Shown here: piece after piece, positions 55,746 through 63,518 of the stretch
How positions within the stretch are numbered: the first letter of the stretch is position 1
Layout: every line of letters starts with the position of its first letter
Assembly (NCBI RefSeq): GCF_009758125.1
Contig: NZ_WRXO01000001.1
Location: 1,772,207-1,836,206, forward strand
Origin: Chitinophaga oryziterrae
Lineage (GTDB): Bacteria; Bacteroidota; Bacteroidia; Chitinophagales; Chitinophagaceae
Reading direction: 5' to 3'
DNA length: 64,000 bases
Made by a program: the position numbers and the translations under genes
Notes under the pieces: generated by a model
Databases searched by the model: none
The model's input: only the letters and a program-made list of their open reading frames with translations
Told to the model about the DNA's origin: nothing

Positions 55746-55761
55746 TGATTCTATATAATAT

Positions 55762-56313
55762 TTATAAAAGGTCGTTTAATAATTGATTACTCATTTTTTC
55801 AAATACTTCTTTTCCCATTACCCTGGCTAAAAGCAGGGAGGAAAGCATGTTGGATACCACCAGTAATGCCCGGTCATATGCATCTCCTTTAAAATGAAAA
55901 AGTTGCTTTTTGCGCCCGTTTTCCAGGCACAAAGTGACCCATTCCAGCACATCTTCACTCATATGCTGCACTTTTTCCTGCATTGCTGCCGGTAAAGTTT
56001 CATAATCGGGGGAAAGAGAGCCCATCAGGCATATAAAACCCTGCTTACTTCGTTGATAGAACACATCAAAAAAGAGTCGCAGTTGTTCATTTTCCGGAAA
56101 AGTAGCCCAATATAGCTTATTGATTGCCAATTTTTCTATTTCCTGGTTAATAACAGCAATTCCCAGGTCGGTTTTTGATGGAAAATAGTAATGTATAGCA
56201 GCATTCCTGATCTCCAGGGGATCAGAGATGTCCTTGTAACTGAAAGCGTTAAACCCCCTGGTCCTGATCAGGCGGTCGGCCAGCTCAATAATTCTTTCTT
56301 TTGTATCCTGCAT
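55762..56313 (-). CDS. TetR/AcrR family regulator
   Basis: 183 residues. The N-terminal HTH covers about 5-50: IIELADRLIRTRGFNAFSYK followed by DISDPLEIRNAAIHYYFPSK, the TetR recognition helix and YF signature. The C-terminal domain resembles the TetR_C group with a small-molecule pocket. It begins at the divergent region that contains a clear palindromic operator. The fabF-like gene follows 16 bases downstream on the same strand, so the regulator likely controls itself, fabF and the divergent DinB-like gene. Confidence 0.93.
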   Translation of the reverse strand: MQDTKERIIELADRLIRTRGFNAFSYKDISDPLEIRNAAIHYYFPSKTDLGIAVINQEIEKLAINKLYWATFPENEQLRLFFDVFYQRSKQGFICLMGSLSPDYETLPAAMQEKVQHMSEDVLEWVTLCLENGRKKQLFHFKGDAYDRALLVVSNMLSSLLLARVMGKEVFEKMSNQLLNDLL

Positions 56314-56328
56314 ATATAAAGCGTAAAA

Positions 56329-56350
56329 TTACTTACTTGTAGGTAAGTAA
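56329..56350. promoter_or_regulatory. TetR operator palindrome
   Basis: TTACTTACTTGTAGGTAAGTAA is an 8-base perfect inverted repeat with a 6-base spacer, 15 bases upstream of the TetR start. It is typical of operators of this family, which often have TTAC/GTAA half-sites. Confidence 0.8.
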
Positions 56351-56404
56351 GCAAATTAAATTCCATTGGCACCTTTCTTGAGCGTGGTAGGAAAAAAAAT
56401 CTCC

Positions 56405-56884
56405 ATGTCAAACAATACCAAGGAACTGGTAAAATCATTGAAGGAATTACTGGCCGGAGGGAATGCGCATGCTACCTTCGACGATGCAATAAAAGGGCTG
56501 CCTGCAAAATTACGTGGCGTAGTGCGGGAAGGGATGCCGTACAGCATCTGGCAACTGGTAGATCATATCCGTATTACCCAATGGGATATCCTGGAGTTTT
56601 CCCGTGATCCCAAGCACAAATCACCTTCCTGGCCGGAAGGATACTGGCCAAAGGACCCGGAGCCACCGGATGAAGCTGCCTGGAAACATGCGGTTGATCA
56701 GATCAAAAAGGATAATAAAGCATTTATTCATTTACTGGAAGCACCGGATGCAGATCTGTTTGCGCCTTTTCCGCATGGGGATGGTCAGCATTTACTGAGA
56801 GAGGCCTTACTGATAGGGGATCATACCAGTTATCATACCGGGGAGATCATAGTGATAAGAAGATTGCTGGGAGCATGGAAATAA
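56405..56884 (+). CDS. DinB-like metal-binding protein
   Basis: 159 residues from ATG at 56405 (MSNNTKELVKSLKELLAGGN); a TTG 39 bases earlier is in frame but unlikely. The DinB_2/DUF664-type helical fold is indicated by IWQLVDHIRITQWDILEF (first His) and DHTSYHTGEIIVIRRLLG (two His), the usual metal ligand set. Some relatives are thiol-dependent enzymes; no activity can be assigned. It is divergent from the TetR gene and shares its operator. Confidence 0.88.
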   Translation: MSNNTKELVKSLKELLAGGNAHATFDDAIKGLPAKLRGVVREGMPYSIWQLVDHIRITQWDILEFSRDPKHKSPSWPEGYWPKDPEPPDEAAWKHAVDQIKKDNKAFIHLLEAPDADLFAPFPHGDGQHLLREALLIGDHTSYHTGEIIVIRRLLGAWK

Positions 56885-56885
56885 C

Positions 56886-56917
56886 AAAAAAGCCTCTTTG
56901 TGAAAAGAGGCTTTTTT
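56886..56917. terminator. Bidirectional terminator between DinB-like and egtD genes
   Basis: AAGCCTCTTT pairs with AAAGAGGCTT around a short loop, flanked by A and T runs. It ends the minus-strand ergothioneine operon and the plus-strand DinB gene. Confidence 0.85.
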
Positions 56918-56919
56918 AA

Positions 56920-57921
56920 TCAGCTGCATAACCACACACAATCTACAAACCATCTCTTCTCATCAAAGAAATTAGCGACCGGTTTAAAACCTGTCTGTAA
57001 TGCCAGTGTTTCTGTTTCGGCCAGACTATATTTCTGAGAGATCTCCATATAAATGGGTTCATGTACGGCGAAGTCGAAAGTATGCGTACCGATATGGACC
57101 TGCTGATTTTCCAGGCTTACCAGGTAGCTTTTACAAGCACCTGTTCCGGGATCATAAGTAGGGTAGTGATCGAATTTACTGATGTCAAAATCTGCTCCTA
57201 ATTCATTGTTCATCCTGTGTAACAGATTCAGATTGAAATTGCGGGTAATACCTTCCGAATCATTATATGCATTCAGTATTATCTGCGGATGTTTCTTTAA
57301 ATCAAAACCTGTTAGCAGGATATCTCCCGGTTGCAGATAATTGCGCAGCTGCCTGCAGAATTTCTTCGTTTCAGCAGGCGTGAAATTGCCGATATTGCCG
57401 CCCATACACAGTACCAGCTTACTTCTGGATGAAAGTATATTCGCCTGATGCAGCATCTCGAAATATTCACCATTTAATCCGTGTAATTGCAGGGAAGGTA
57501 ATTTCTCCGGCAATGATCTTTCCAGTTGATGAATAACGTTACCGGATATATCAACAGGGTAATATGTGAAGTCAGGATCAATCTGTAACAACTGTTCTAA
57601 CAGGTGTATTGATTTGGTAGCGTCACCGGCACCCAGCTCCACCACATCAAACTGGCGGCCGTAAGACTGCACAAGCTGAATGATCTGAGCAGACTGCTCA
57701 CGTAATATTTCCATCTCGCAATTAGTTGGATAATATTCATGGCAATTCATGATCTGCTGAAAGAGAGCATCTCCTTTTGTATCGTAAAAGTATTTTGAAT
57801 CGAGATACTTGTTGGTAGCTGTAAGGCCGCGTACTACATCCTGATAAAAGACTTCCTGCGGGTCCTGTAGTGCTGCAACTCGCTTACATAATAACGGATT
57901 CATTACGGTGGTGGTTGCCAT
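56920..57921 (-). CDS. egtD: L-histidine N(alpha)-methyltransferase
   Basis: 333 residues, the normal EgtD length. Conserved parts are present: SKYFYDTKGDALFQQIMNCH (substrate-binding Tyr region), VVELGAGDATKSI (SAM loop), CMGGNIGNF, and EPIYMEISQKYS, which corresponds to the histidine-binding Glu/Ser segment. It makes hercynine (trimethylhistidine) from histidine with three SAM. It is the last gene of the operon, 12 bases behind egtB. Confidence 0.94.
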   Translation of the reverse strand: MATTTVMNPLLCKRVAALQDPQEVFYQDVVRGLTATNKYLDSKYFYDTKGDALFQQIMNCHEYYPTNCEMEILREQSAQIIQLVQSYGRQFDVVELGAGDATKSIHLLEQLLQIDPDFTYYPVDISGNVIHQLERSLPEKLPSLQLHGLNGEYFEMLHQANILSSRSKLVLCMGGNIGNFTPAETKKFCRQLRNYLQPGDILLTGFDLKKHPQIILNAYNDSEGITRNFNLNLLHRMNNELGADFDISKFDHYPTYDPGTGACKSYLVSLENQQVHIGTHTFDFAVHEPIYMEISQKYSLAETETLALQTGFKPVANFFDEKRWFVDCVWLCS

Positions 57922-57933
57922 AACAATTTTGTA

Positions 57934-59100
57934 TTAGATGAATAAGTTTTGTTTTGCCAGCCTGATACCGGTAAACTGCCATCTTAAAGGAGGATGGAAG
58001 AAGTTCCGGTAGGTGATACGGCTGTGATTGGGAGGAGTGACCTCTGAACCTCCACGCAATACCATCTGGCTAATCATAAATTTACCATTATATTCTCCGA
58101 TAGCACCGGGTGCTTTTGTAAAGCCGGGGTAGGGCAGGTAAGCGCTTTCTGTCCATTCCCACCGTTGTCCCCACGATAGTTCAGGCGCGGCTGCTTCCCA
58201 TTCGAATTCTGTTGGCAGACGCATTCCTTTCCAGGCGGCATAGGCTGCTGCTTCATAGTAGCTGATATGACAAACAGGCGCATCCGGTGTAATGGGTTGT
58301 AAGCCCTGCCAGGTGTAATGCTGCCATTGGCCATCCACGTGATACCAGTACAACGGGGCTTTTACCTGGTTCGTTTTTACCCAGTCCCAGCCTTCTGCAT
58401 GCCAGTGACGGAAGTCGCTGTAACCACCTGCTTCCATGAAAGCAAGGTATTCGGCGTTGGTCACCAGTTGTGTGCTGATGGCATAATCCTGCAGGTATAC
58501 AGAATGCCTGGACAACTCATTATCAAAACAGAATCCTTCTCCTGCATGACCTATCTGGTAAATACCTGCCGGCATGATCAGAAAATCTTCACGCTTATCT
58601 TCAACCGTTTTAATACCTGCCTTGTTTTTATCGTAAGCTGGCAAAAGCGGATTATGTCCAAGAATGTATTTGATATCTGTATATAATAATTCCTGGTGTT
58701 GTTCTTCATGATTCAATCCAAGTACGATCAGTGTTTCCAGTTCTTTTGAAACGGGATTGTCGAGCAAAGTATGCATGGCCTCATCCACGTATTCGCGGTA
58801 GCGCATCACATCTTCAACCGCCGGGCGACTGAGATTACCACGGTCTGTACGTACTACGCGGGTACCTACGGATTCATAATAACTGTTGAATACAAAGTTG
58901 TAATCAGGATCGAATTCTGTATAACCGGGAAGGTGCGGTTTTAGCAGAAAGGTTTCAAAGAACCAGGTTGTATGTCCCAGATGCCATTTCGGCGGACTTA
59001 CATCCACTATTGGCTGTACTACGTAATCTTCCGTTTTTAGTGGGGCGCATATATGAATGGAGCGCTTCCTCACTGTTTCAAAATTATTTTTCAGTTGCAT
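57934..59100 (-). CDS. egtB: Ergothioneine biosynthesis sulfoxide synthase EgtB-like
   Basis: 388 residues. An N-terminal DinB-like domain holds the iron-binding histidines H43 (WHLGHTTWFFE) and H131/H135 (NHEEQHQELLYTD); the C-terminal FGE-sulfatase domain runs from about 170 (LIMPAGIYQIG, RLPTEFEWEAA, LRGGSEVTPP). It joins hercynine to a thiol donor using O2. No EgtA or EgtC gene is present, so the donor is probably cysteine directly rather than gamma-glutamylcysteine, and the final C-S lyase (EgtE) would have to be elsewhere. Coupled to egtD and the transporter genes. Confidence 0.92.
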   Translation of the reverse strand: MQLKNNFETVRKRSIHICAPLKTEDYVVQPIVDVSPPKWHLGHTTWFFETFLLKPHLPGYTEFDPDYNFVFNSYYESVGTRVVRTDRGNLSRPAVEDVMRYREYVDEAMHTLLDNPVSKELETLIVLGLNHEEQHQELLYTDIKYILGHNPLLPAYDKNKAGIKTVEDKREDFLIMPAGIYQIGHAGEGFCFDNELSRHSVYLQDYAISTQLVTNAEYLAFMEAGGYSDFRHWHAEGWDWVKTNQVKAPLYWYHVDGQWQHYTWQGLQPITPDAPVCHISYYEAAAYAAWKGMRLPTEFEWEAAAPELSWGQRWEWTESAYLPYPGFTKAPGAIGEYNGKFMISQMVLRGGSEVTPPNHSRITYRNFFHPPLRWQFTGIRLAKQNLFI

Positions 59101-59111
59101 ATACCTGGTGG

Positions 59112-60668
59112 TTAGTGATGCACTAAATAGTTTTTAAGATCTGATATTGATGTAATATTCAATGTTGCGGCCTGTTGCCTGCGCATCATTAAGGCATATG
59201 TGTTATTAAACCCGATGGGCGCCAGCCACCTGATATTAAATTTACGGGAGAACTCTTCAGCTACATAGTCATATACTTTCTGATTATCGGTGATGAGCGA
59301 ATCTATAGTGGGCTGACTGGCCTGTAACAAGACCAGCAGGCCGGTGCCTGTATATTCCGGGTAAAGATCTATCTGACCGTTGCTAAGGGCTTCAAAAGCG
59401 ATCTTTGTACCCCCCAGGCCCGTTTTTGTGATAGCCTCTATGTCAGTATACCCATTCACAAGCATCTTGTACATGTTTGCCAGTATATATCCGTCTCCGA
59501 ATATTTTAGCCCCTATATGAATAGTTCCTTTAGTGCCATGTTTCTCCGGTTGCCATAAGTGGTTGGTTACCAGGAAATCTTTCGCTACCACTGCCGGGTC
59601 CTGCTTCAGGTAATCTACCCGGTAGTTGAGCTCCGTCATGATACTATCATTAATTATACCAGACAATTTATTCAGCACACTTGTCAGTTCCGGATACTTA
59701 TCGAGTGTTTCCTGGCGGATGATCGGGGCAGCATAATAAGGGGGAAAGATGTGTTTATCATCTTTCAGTACTATCAGGTCATAGGCCTTTACACGTCCGT
59801 CCGTGCTGCTTCCGCTGATGACGTCCAGTTTCTTTTCGTAAATAGCCTTGTACATGATCATGTCGCTGATAACGACGGTCCTGATATTTAATCCATAGGT
59901 TTTTTTCAATCCCAGATTGCCGTCTTTTCTACCCATGAATTCCGGTGTAAAGCCCGCCTGTAGCTTGGTTCCGAATGCAGCGGGTAATAAATAGAAAGCT
60001 GATAATCCAACTAATAGAAAAGGTAAGATGTACAGGCCTTTTTTCGCTTTACGGAGGTTCTGCTTTTGGAGTAGCGACAACAGCCAGTCGAAAATGATCG
60101 CCAATAAGGCAGCAGGAATAGCTCCTGCCAGTATCATGTTGGTATTGTTCAGCGCTATACCCCCGAAAATGAATTCGCCCAGGCCTCCGGCAGCGATGTA
60201 GGCTGCCAATGTGGCTACGCCTACATTGATGACGGTAGCGGTACGGATGCCTGCCAGCAGTACCGGCATGGCAAGCGGAAGTTGTACTTTATACAGGAGC
60301 TGGCGTTTGCTCATCCCCATGCCTACGGCAGCGTCTGTCACGGTAGGGTCCACCTGTTGAATGCCTGTATAGGTATTGCGGATAATTGGTAACAATGCGT
60401 AGAGGAAGAGCGCAACAATGGCAGGCTGTGCGCCTATGCCAAGCAGTGGTATCATAAAACCGAGCAGGGCGATGCTGGGGATGGTTTGCAGTACACCGGC
60501 GATACCGAGTATTGTTCCCGCCAGCTTTTGCCTGCGGGTGATGAGAATACCTGATGGTACACCAATCAGTACTGCCAGTAGCAATGAGATAAATGTAAGG
60601 CCGATATGCTGCAGTGTTTGTTCCAGCAACTTACCTGATTGCTGTTGTACAAAGTCAAAGAAGCCCAT
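59112..60668 (-). CDS. Fused ABC permease/substrate-binding protein, EgtU/OpuC-like
   Basis: 518 residues. Residues 1-230 are the OpuC-type permease (membrane helices with GMGMSKRQLLYKVQLPLAMP, the EAA loop). The rest is the extracytoplasmic binding domain, but in unusual order. Residues 235-370 match the second half of OpuCC/EgtU-type binding domains (GFTPEFMGRKDG, STDGRVKAYDL, DDKHIFPPYYAAP). Residues 382-518 match the first half (IHIGAKIFGDGYIL, DLYPEYTGTGL, APIGFNNTYAL, ISDLKNYL). Such fusions import quaternary ammonium compounds, and EgtU of Helicobacter and Streptococcus takes up ergothioneine. Location in the egt operon supports ergothioneine or hercynine as ligand. Confidence 0.9.
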   Translation of the reverse strand: MGFFDFVQQQSGKLLEQTLQHIGLTFISLLLAVLIGVPSGILITRRQKLAGTILGIAGVLQTIPSIALLGFMIPLLGIGAQPAIVALFLYALLPIIRNTYTGIQQVDPTVTDAAVGMGMSKRQLLYKVQLPLAMPVLLAGIRTATVINVGVATLAAYIAAGGLGEFIFGGIALNNTNMILAGAIPAALLAIIFDWLLSLLQKQNLRKAKKGLYILPFLLVGLSAFYLLPAAFGTKLQAGFTPEFMGRKDGNLGLKKTYGLNIRTVVISDMIMYKAIYEKKLDVISGSSTDGRVKAYDLIVLKDDKHIFPPYYAAPIIRQETLDKYPELTSVLNKLSGIINDSIMTELNYRVDYLKQDPAVVAKDFLVTNHLWQPEKHGTKGTIHIGAKIFGDGYILANMYKMLVNGYTDIEAITKTGLGGTKIAFEALSNGQIDLYPEYTGTGLLVLLQASQPTIDSLITDNQKVYDYVAEEFSRKFNIRWLAPIGFNNTYALMMRRQQAATLNITSISDLKNYLVHH

Positions 60669-61608
60669 GCTTATATTGTTTTACTGCATCCATCAATGCG
60701 TTTGTGTTTATGGTTGATATTTTATCTTCAAATTGCACCGTTACGATATCGTGTTCTGTAGTTTGTTCAAGAGCTTCCCAGCAGGAGTTATTACCATTTA
60801 ATGTGGCATTTTCATGTGTTGTATTATTTAACCACTGACGGATGGTTGTCAGCTTTAATGCTTTTAATTCCAGCAGTAAACGTTGCTCTTCGAAAAAGGC
60901 ATGTACAAAATCGTTGGCCGGAGAAAATAATAATTCCGCAGGTGTGCCTACCTGTTGTACAATGCCTTTATCCATCAGGCAGATGTATGTGCCCAGTTCA
61001 AATGCTTCCTGTACATCATGCGTAACGATGATCACTGTTTTGCTGCGTAGTTCATCCAGGTTACGGAACTCTTTTCTTATACTGGCCCTTGTCACCGGAT
61101 CTAATGCCCCGAATGGTTCATCCATCAGTAATACCGGTGGATCAGCAGCGAGTGCCCGTGCCAGGCCCACACGCTGTTGCTGCCCGCCACTCAGCTGATG
61201 AGGATAGACATGCAGGTATTCATCAGCCGCTAGGTGCAGCTTTTCCATAAGAACAGCTGTCCTGTCAGTGATTCTCTTTTTATCCCAGTTGGACAGCTCC
61301 GGAACAATGGCGATATTTTCCGCTACTGTGTAGTGCGGAAATAGTCCGTTGTTCTGTAATACATACCCTATGCCTCTGCGTAAGGTTTCAGGTTGCTGTG
61401 TGGTGACGGACGTACCATTCACATAAATGCTACCACTGCTGGGATCTGTCAGGCGGTTGATCATTCTCAATGTTGTGGTTTTTCCACTACCGCTGGTACC
61501 CAGTAATACCATGATTTCACCCTCATTTACCGTAAAAGAGACATTGCTTACTACGGTCTTGCCGCTACCGAACGACTTACTTACATTATCAAGTTGTATC
61601 ATAGGCAA
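60655..61608 (-). CDS. ABC transporter ATPase, EgtV/OpuCA-like
   Basis: 317 residues. Walker A GTSGSGKTT, Q-loop LQNNGLFPH, signature LSGGQQQRV, Walker B VLLMDEPF and the H-loop THDVQEA are all intact, as in the betaine/ergothioneine group. The C-terminal 80 residues (about 240-317) resemble a reduced regulatory CBS-like extension. Its end overlaps the permease gene by 14 bases, so it is the cognate ATPase. It energises import at the inner membrane. Confidence 0.93.
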   Translation of the reverse strand: MPMIQLDNVSKSFGSGKTVVSNVSFTVNEGEIMVLLGTSGSGKTTTLRMINRLTDPSSGSIYVNGTSVTTQQPETLRRGIGYVLQNNGLFPHYTVAENIAIVPELSNWDKKRITDRTAVLMEKLHLAADEYLHVYPHQLSGGQQQRVGLARALAADPPVLLMDEPFGALDPVTRASIRKEFRNLDELRSKTVIIVTHDVQEAFELGTYICLMDKGIVQQVGTPAELLFSPANDFVHAFFEEQRLLLELKALKLTTIRQWLNNTTHENATLNGNNSCWEALEQTTEHDIVTVQFEDKISTINTNALMDAVKQYKHGLL

Positions 61609-61659
61609 GCTATTGGGTATTTATATACTCAGATTGTTACCCGGAAGTAAATTAATAAC

Positions 61660-63045
61660 TTAATCTACTATAGTGGCAAATAAGTTATTCAGAGATTCTG
61701 TATAAAGTGGATGTGCAAAAACCATTTCTCTTAGCTGGGTGGCAGTGAAGCCGGCCATAATGGCCATCTGGAGTACGGACATGACGTCTCCGCCTTCTTC
61801 ACATAAAATGGCCGCGCCCAGTATTTTATCTGTGCCGGCATCTACGATGGCTTTCATAAAGCCCTGAGTATGGCCTGTTTCTATGGCTCTTGCTACTTTT
61901 TCCATACTTAGGCATGCTACCTTTATATTGAGGCCTTTATCGCGGGCTTCTTTTTCTGTTAAGCCTATTCTTCCTAATTGCGGATCTGTGAACATGCAAT
62001 AGGGAACGGGTCTGTCTTTGATAGAAGCTTCTTTTTTATCCACAAGGATTTTGAGCAGGATCAGGTGATCATTGTAAGCGATATGTGTGAATGCGGGACC
62101 GCCTTTTACATCTCCGAAAGCATAAATACCAGGGACGCCGGTTTCCAGTTTATCATTCACTTTGATATATCCATTATCGTCAGTACTGACACCAGTTTTA
62201 TCCAGTTGCAGGGCTTTTGTCTGTGGATCTCTTCCTGTAGCAACCAGCAGGTGAGAACCGGTGAGGATGTGCGATTGTCCGCCGGAAGTTAGTTCCATGC
62301 GTATGACGTCATTGCCGGCCTGTTCTATCTTTTTGATGTTAGCGCTGGTATGTACGGTGATGCCGCCTGCTTCCAGGATCTTTTTTACTTCGGCGGCCAC
62401 GTCGTCATCTTCTCTTGATAGCAATTGAGAGCTGGTTTCTATGATGGTCACCTGACTGCCGAAACGGCGGAACATTTGTCCGAATTCCAGCGCGATATAG
62501 CTGCCACCTATTATCAGCAGGTGAGAGGGGAGTGTTTTATTGTCCAGCAGTGTTGTACTGGTGAGATATGGAATGGTGTCTATCCCAGTTATATCCGGAA
62601 TTTTTGGTAGAGCGCCGGTGTTAATCAGCACATAATCTGCACTGATTTCTTCCTGGCTGCCATCCTTTAATTTTACGGACAGCGTTTTATCACCTGTGAA
62701 GGCAGCTTCTCCGTATAAAATTGTCAATCCTTCAGTTTTCTGCAATCCTCTTTCAGCGCCGGACCTGAAGCTGTTGACCACCTCGTTTTTACGTTCTATG
62801 ATCTTTTCGAGATTGACTTTGTAATCGCTGACGGTAATGCCCCATTCCTGGCTATGAGAGATGGTATATGCTGTTTTGGCGCAGGCAATCATTGATTTGG
62901 TAGGGGTACAGCCATCATTCACACAGGTACCACCGATAAATCTTTTCTCCACCAGTGCTGTATTCCAGCCGGCTTTGGCCAGTTTTTTAGCAAGCGGGGT
63001 TCCGCCCTGGCCAGAGCCAATGACAATCGCATCAAATTTTTTCAT
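61660..63045 (-). CDS. FAD-dependent pyridine nucleotide-disulfide oxidoreductase (RclA/MerA-like)
   Basis: 461 residues. FAD-binding GSGQGGTPLAKKL, redox-active disulfide C41/C46 in GGTCVNDGCTPTKSM, NAD(P)H domain with IIGGSYIALEFGQMF, second FAD motif GIYAFGDVKGGP and the C-terminal dimer base HPLYTESLN (His/Glu dyad kept). The close relatives are RclA/YkgC and MerA-type reductases, here without a metal-binding NmerA domain. It is 51 bases upstream of the transporter ATPase gene on the same strand, which suggests a thiol-redox partner role; the substrate is inference. Confidence 0.92.
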   Translation of the reverse strand: MKKFDAIVIGSGQGGTPLAKKLAKAGWNTALVEKRFIGGTCVNDGCTPTKSMIACAKTAYTISHSQEWGITVSDYKVNLEKIIERKNEVVNSFRSGAERGLQKTEGLTILYGEAAFTGDKTLSVKLKDGSQEEISADYVLINTGALPKIPDITGIDTIPYLTSTTLLDNKTLPSHLLIIGGSYIALEFGQMFRRFGSQVTIIETSSQLLSREDDDVAAEVKKILEAGGITVHTSANIKKIEQAGNDVIRMELTSGGQSHILTGSHLLVATGRDPQTKALQLDKTGVSTDDNGYIKVNDKLETGVPGIYAFGDVKGGPAFTHIAYNDHLILLKILVDKKEASIKDRPVPYCMFTDPQLGRIGLTEKEARDKGLNIKVACLSMEKVARAIETGHTQGFMKAIVDAGTDKILGAAILCEEGGDVMSVLQMAIMAGFTATQLREMVFAHPLYTESLNNLFATIVD

Positions 63046-63055
63046 ACTTAGTAGT

Positions 63056-63337
63056 TTATCTGGTTACTTCCACACCTTTCCAGAAGGCGATGCGGTCTTT
63101 TATTTCGGCTGCTGCTGCTTTAGGGTCCGGGTAGTACCAGGCAGCGTCTTTGTTTACTTTACCGTCTATCGTAACATTGTAATAAGATGCATCTCCTTTC
63201 CAGGGGCAATGAGTATGGGTACTGGAAGGAGTTAGCAGAGACATGTTTACTGCTTCCTGTGGAAAGTAATGATTGTTCTCGACCACAATTGTTTTATCGC
63301 TTTCCGCTATTACTTCATTGTGCCAGATTGCCTTCAT
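63056..63337 (-). CDS. DUF427 domain protein
   Basis: 93 residues, full length for the family. The typical DUF427 pattern is visible: MKAIWHNEVIAESDKTIVVE, NHYFPQEAVNMSLL, THTHCPWKGDASYYNV and WYYPDPKAAAAEIKDRIAFW. This is a small beta-rich domain of unknown function. It starts the minus-strand operon and ends 10 bases before the FAD reductase, so the genes are co-transcribed. Confidence 0.93.
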   Translation of the reverse strand: MKAIWHNEVIAESDKTIVVENNHYFPQEAVNMSLLTPSSTHTHCPWKGDASYYNVTIDGKVNKDAAWYYPDPKAAAAEIKDRIAFWKGVEVTR

Positions 63338-63518
63338 TTTGTTGTAGTTTAATAAGTTATAACATGGACCAAATATTATACCAGCAGGGTATTTTTAGTG
63401 AATTTAAACAATTAAAGGGGGAATTGTTACAAGGGGGAGGAAAGAGACGTAAAAAGATACGGATGCTAAAGTGTTTCTATGGCTTCGAAGGGTAGGAGAA
63501 AGCAATTGATATAGTGAT

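Noticed and set aside
63364..63495. Short plus-strand frame beginning MDQILYQQGIFSEFKQLKGE
   Set aside because: Only 43 codons, low-complexity basic tail, no family match and no promoter; it lies in the leader of the DUF427 operon and is more likely chance.
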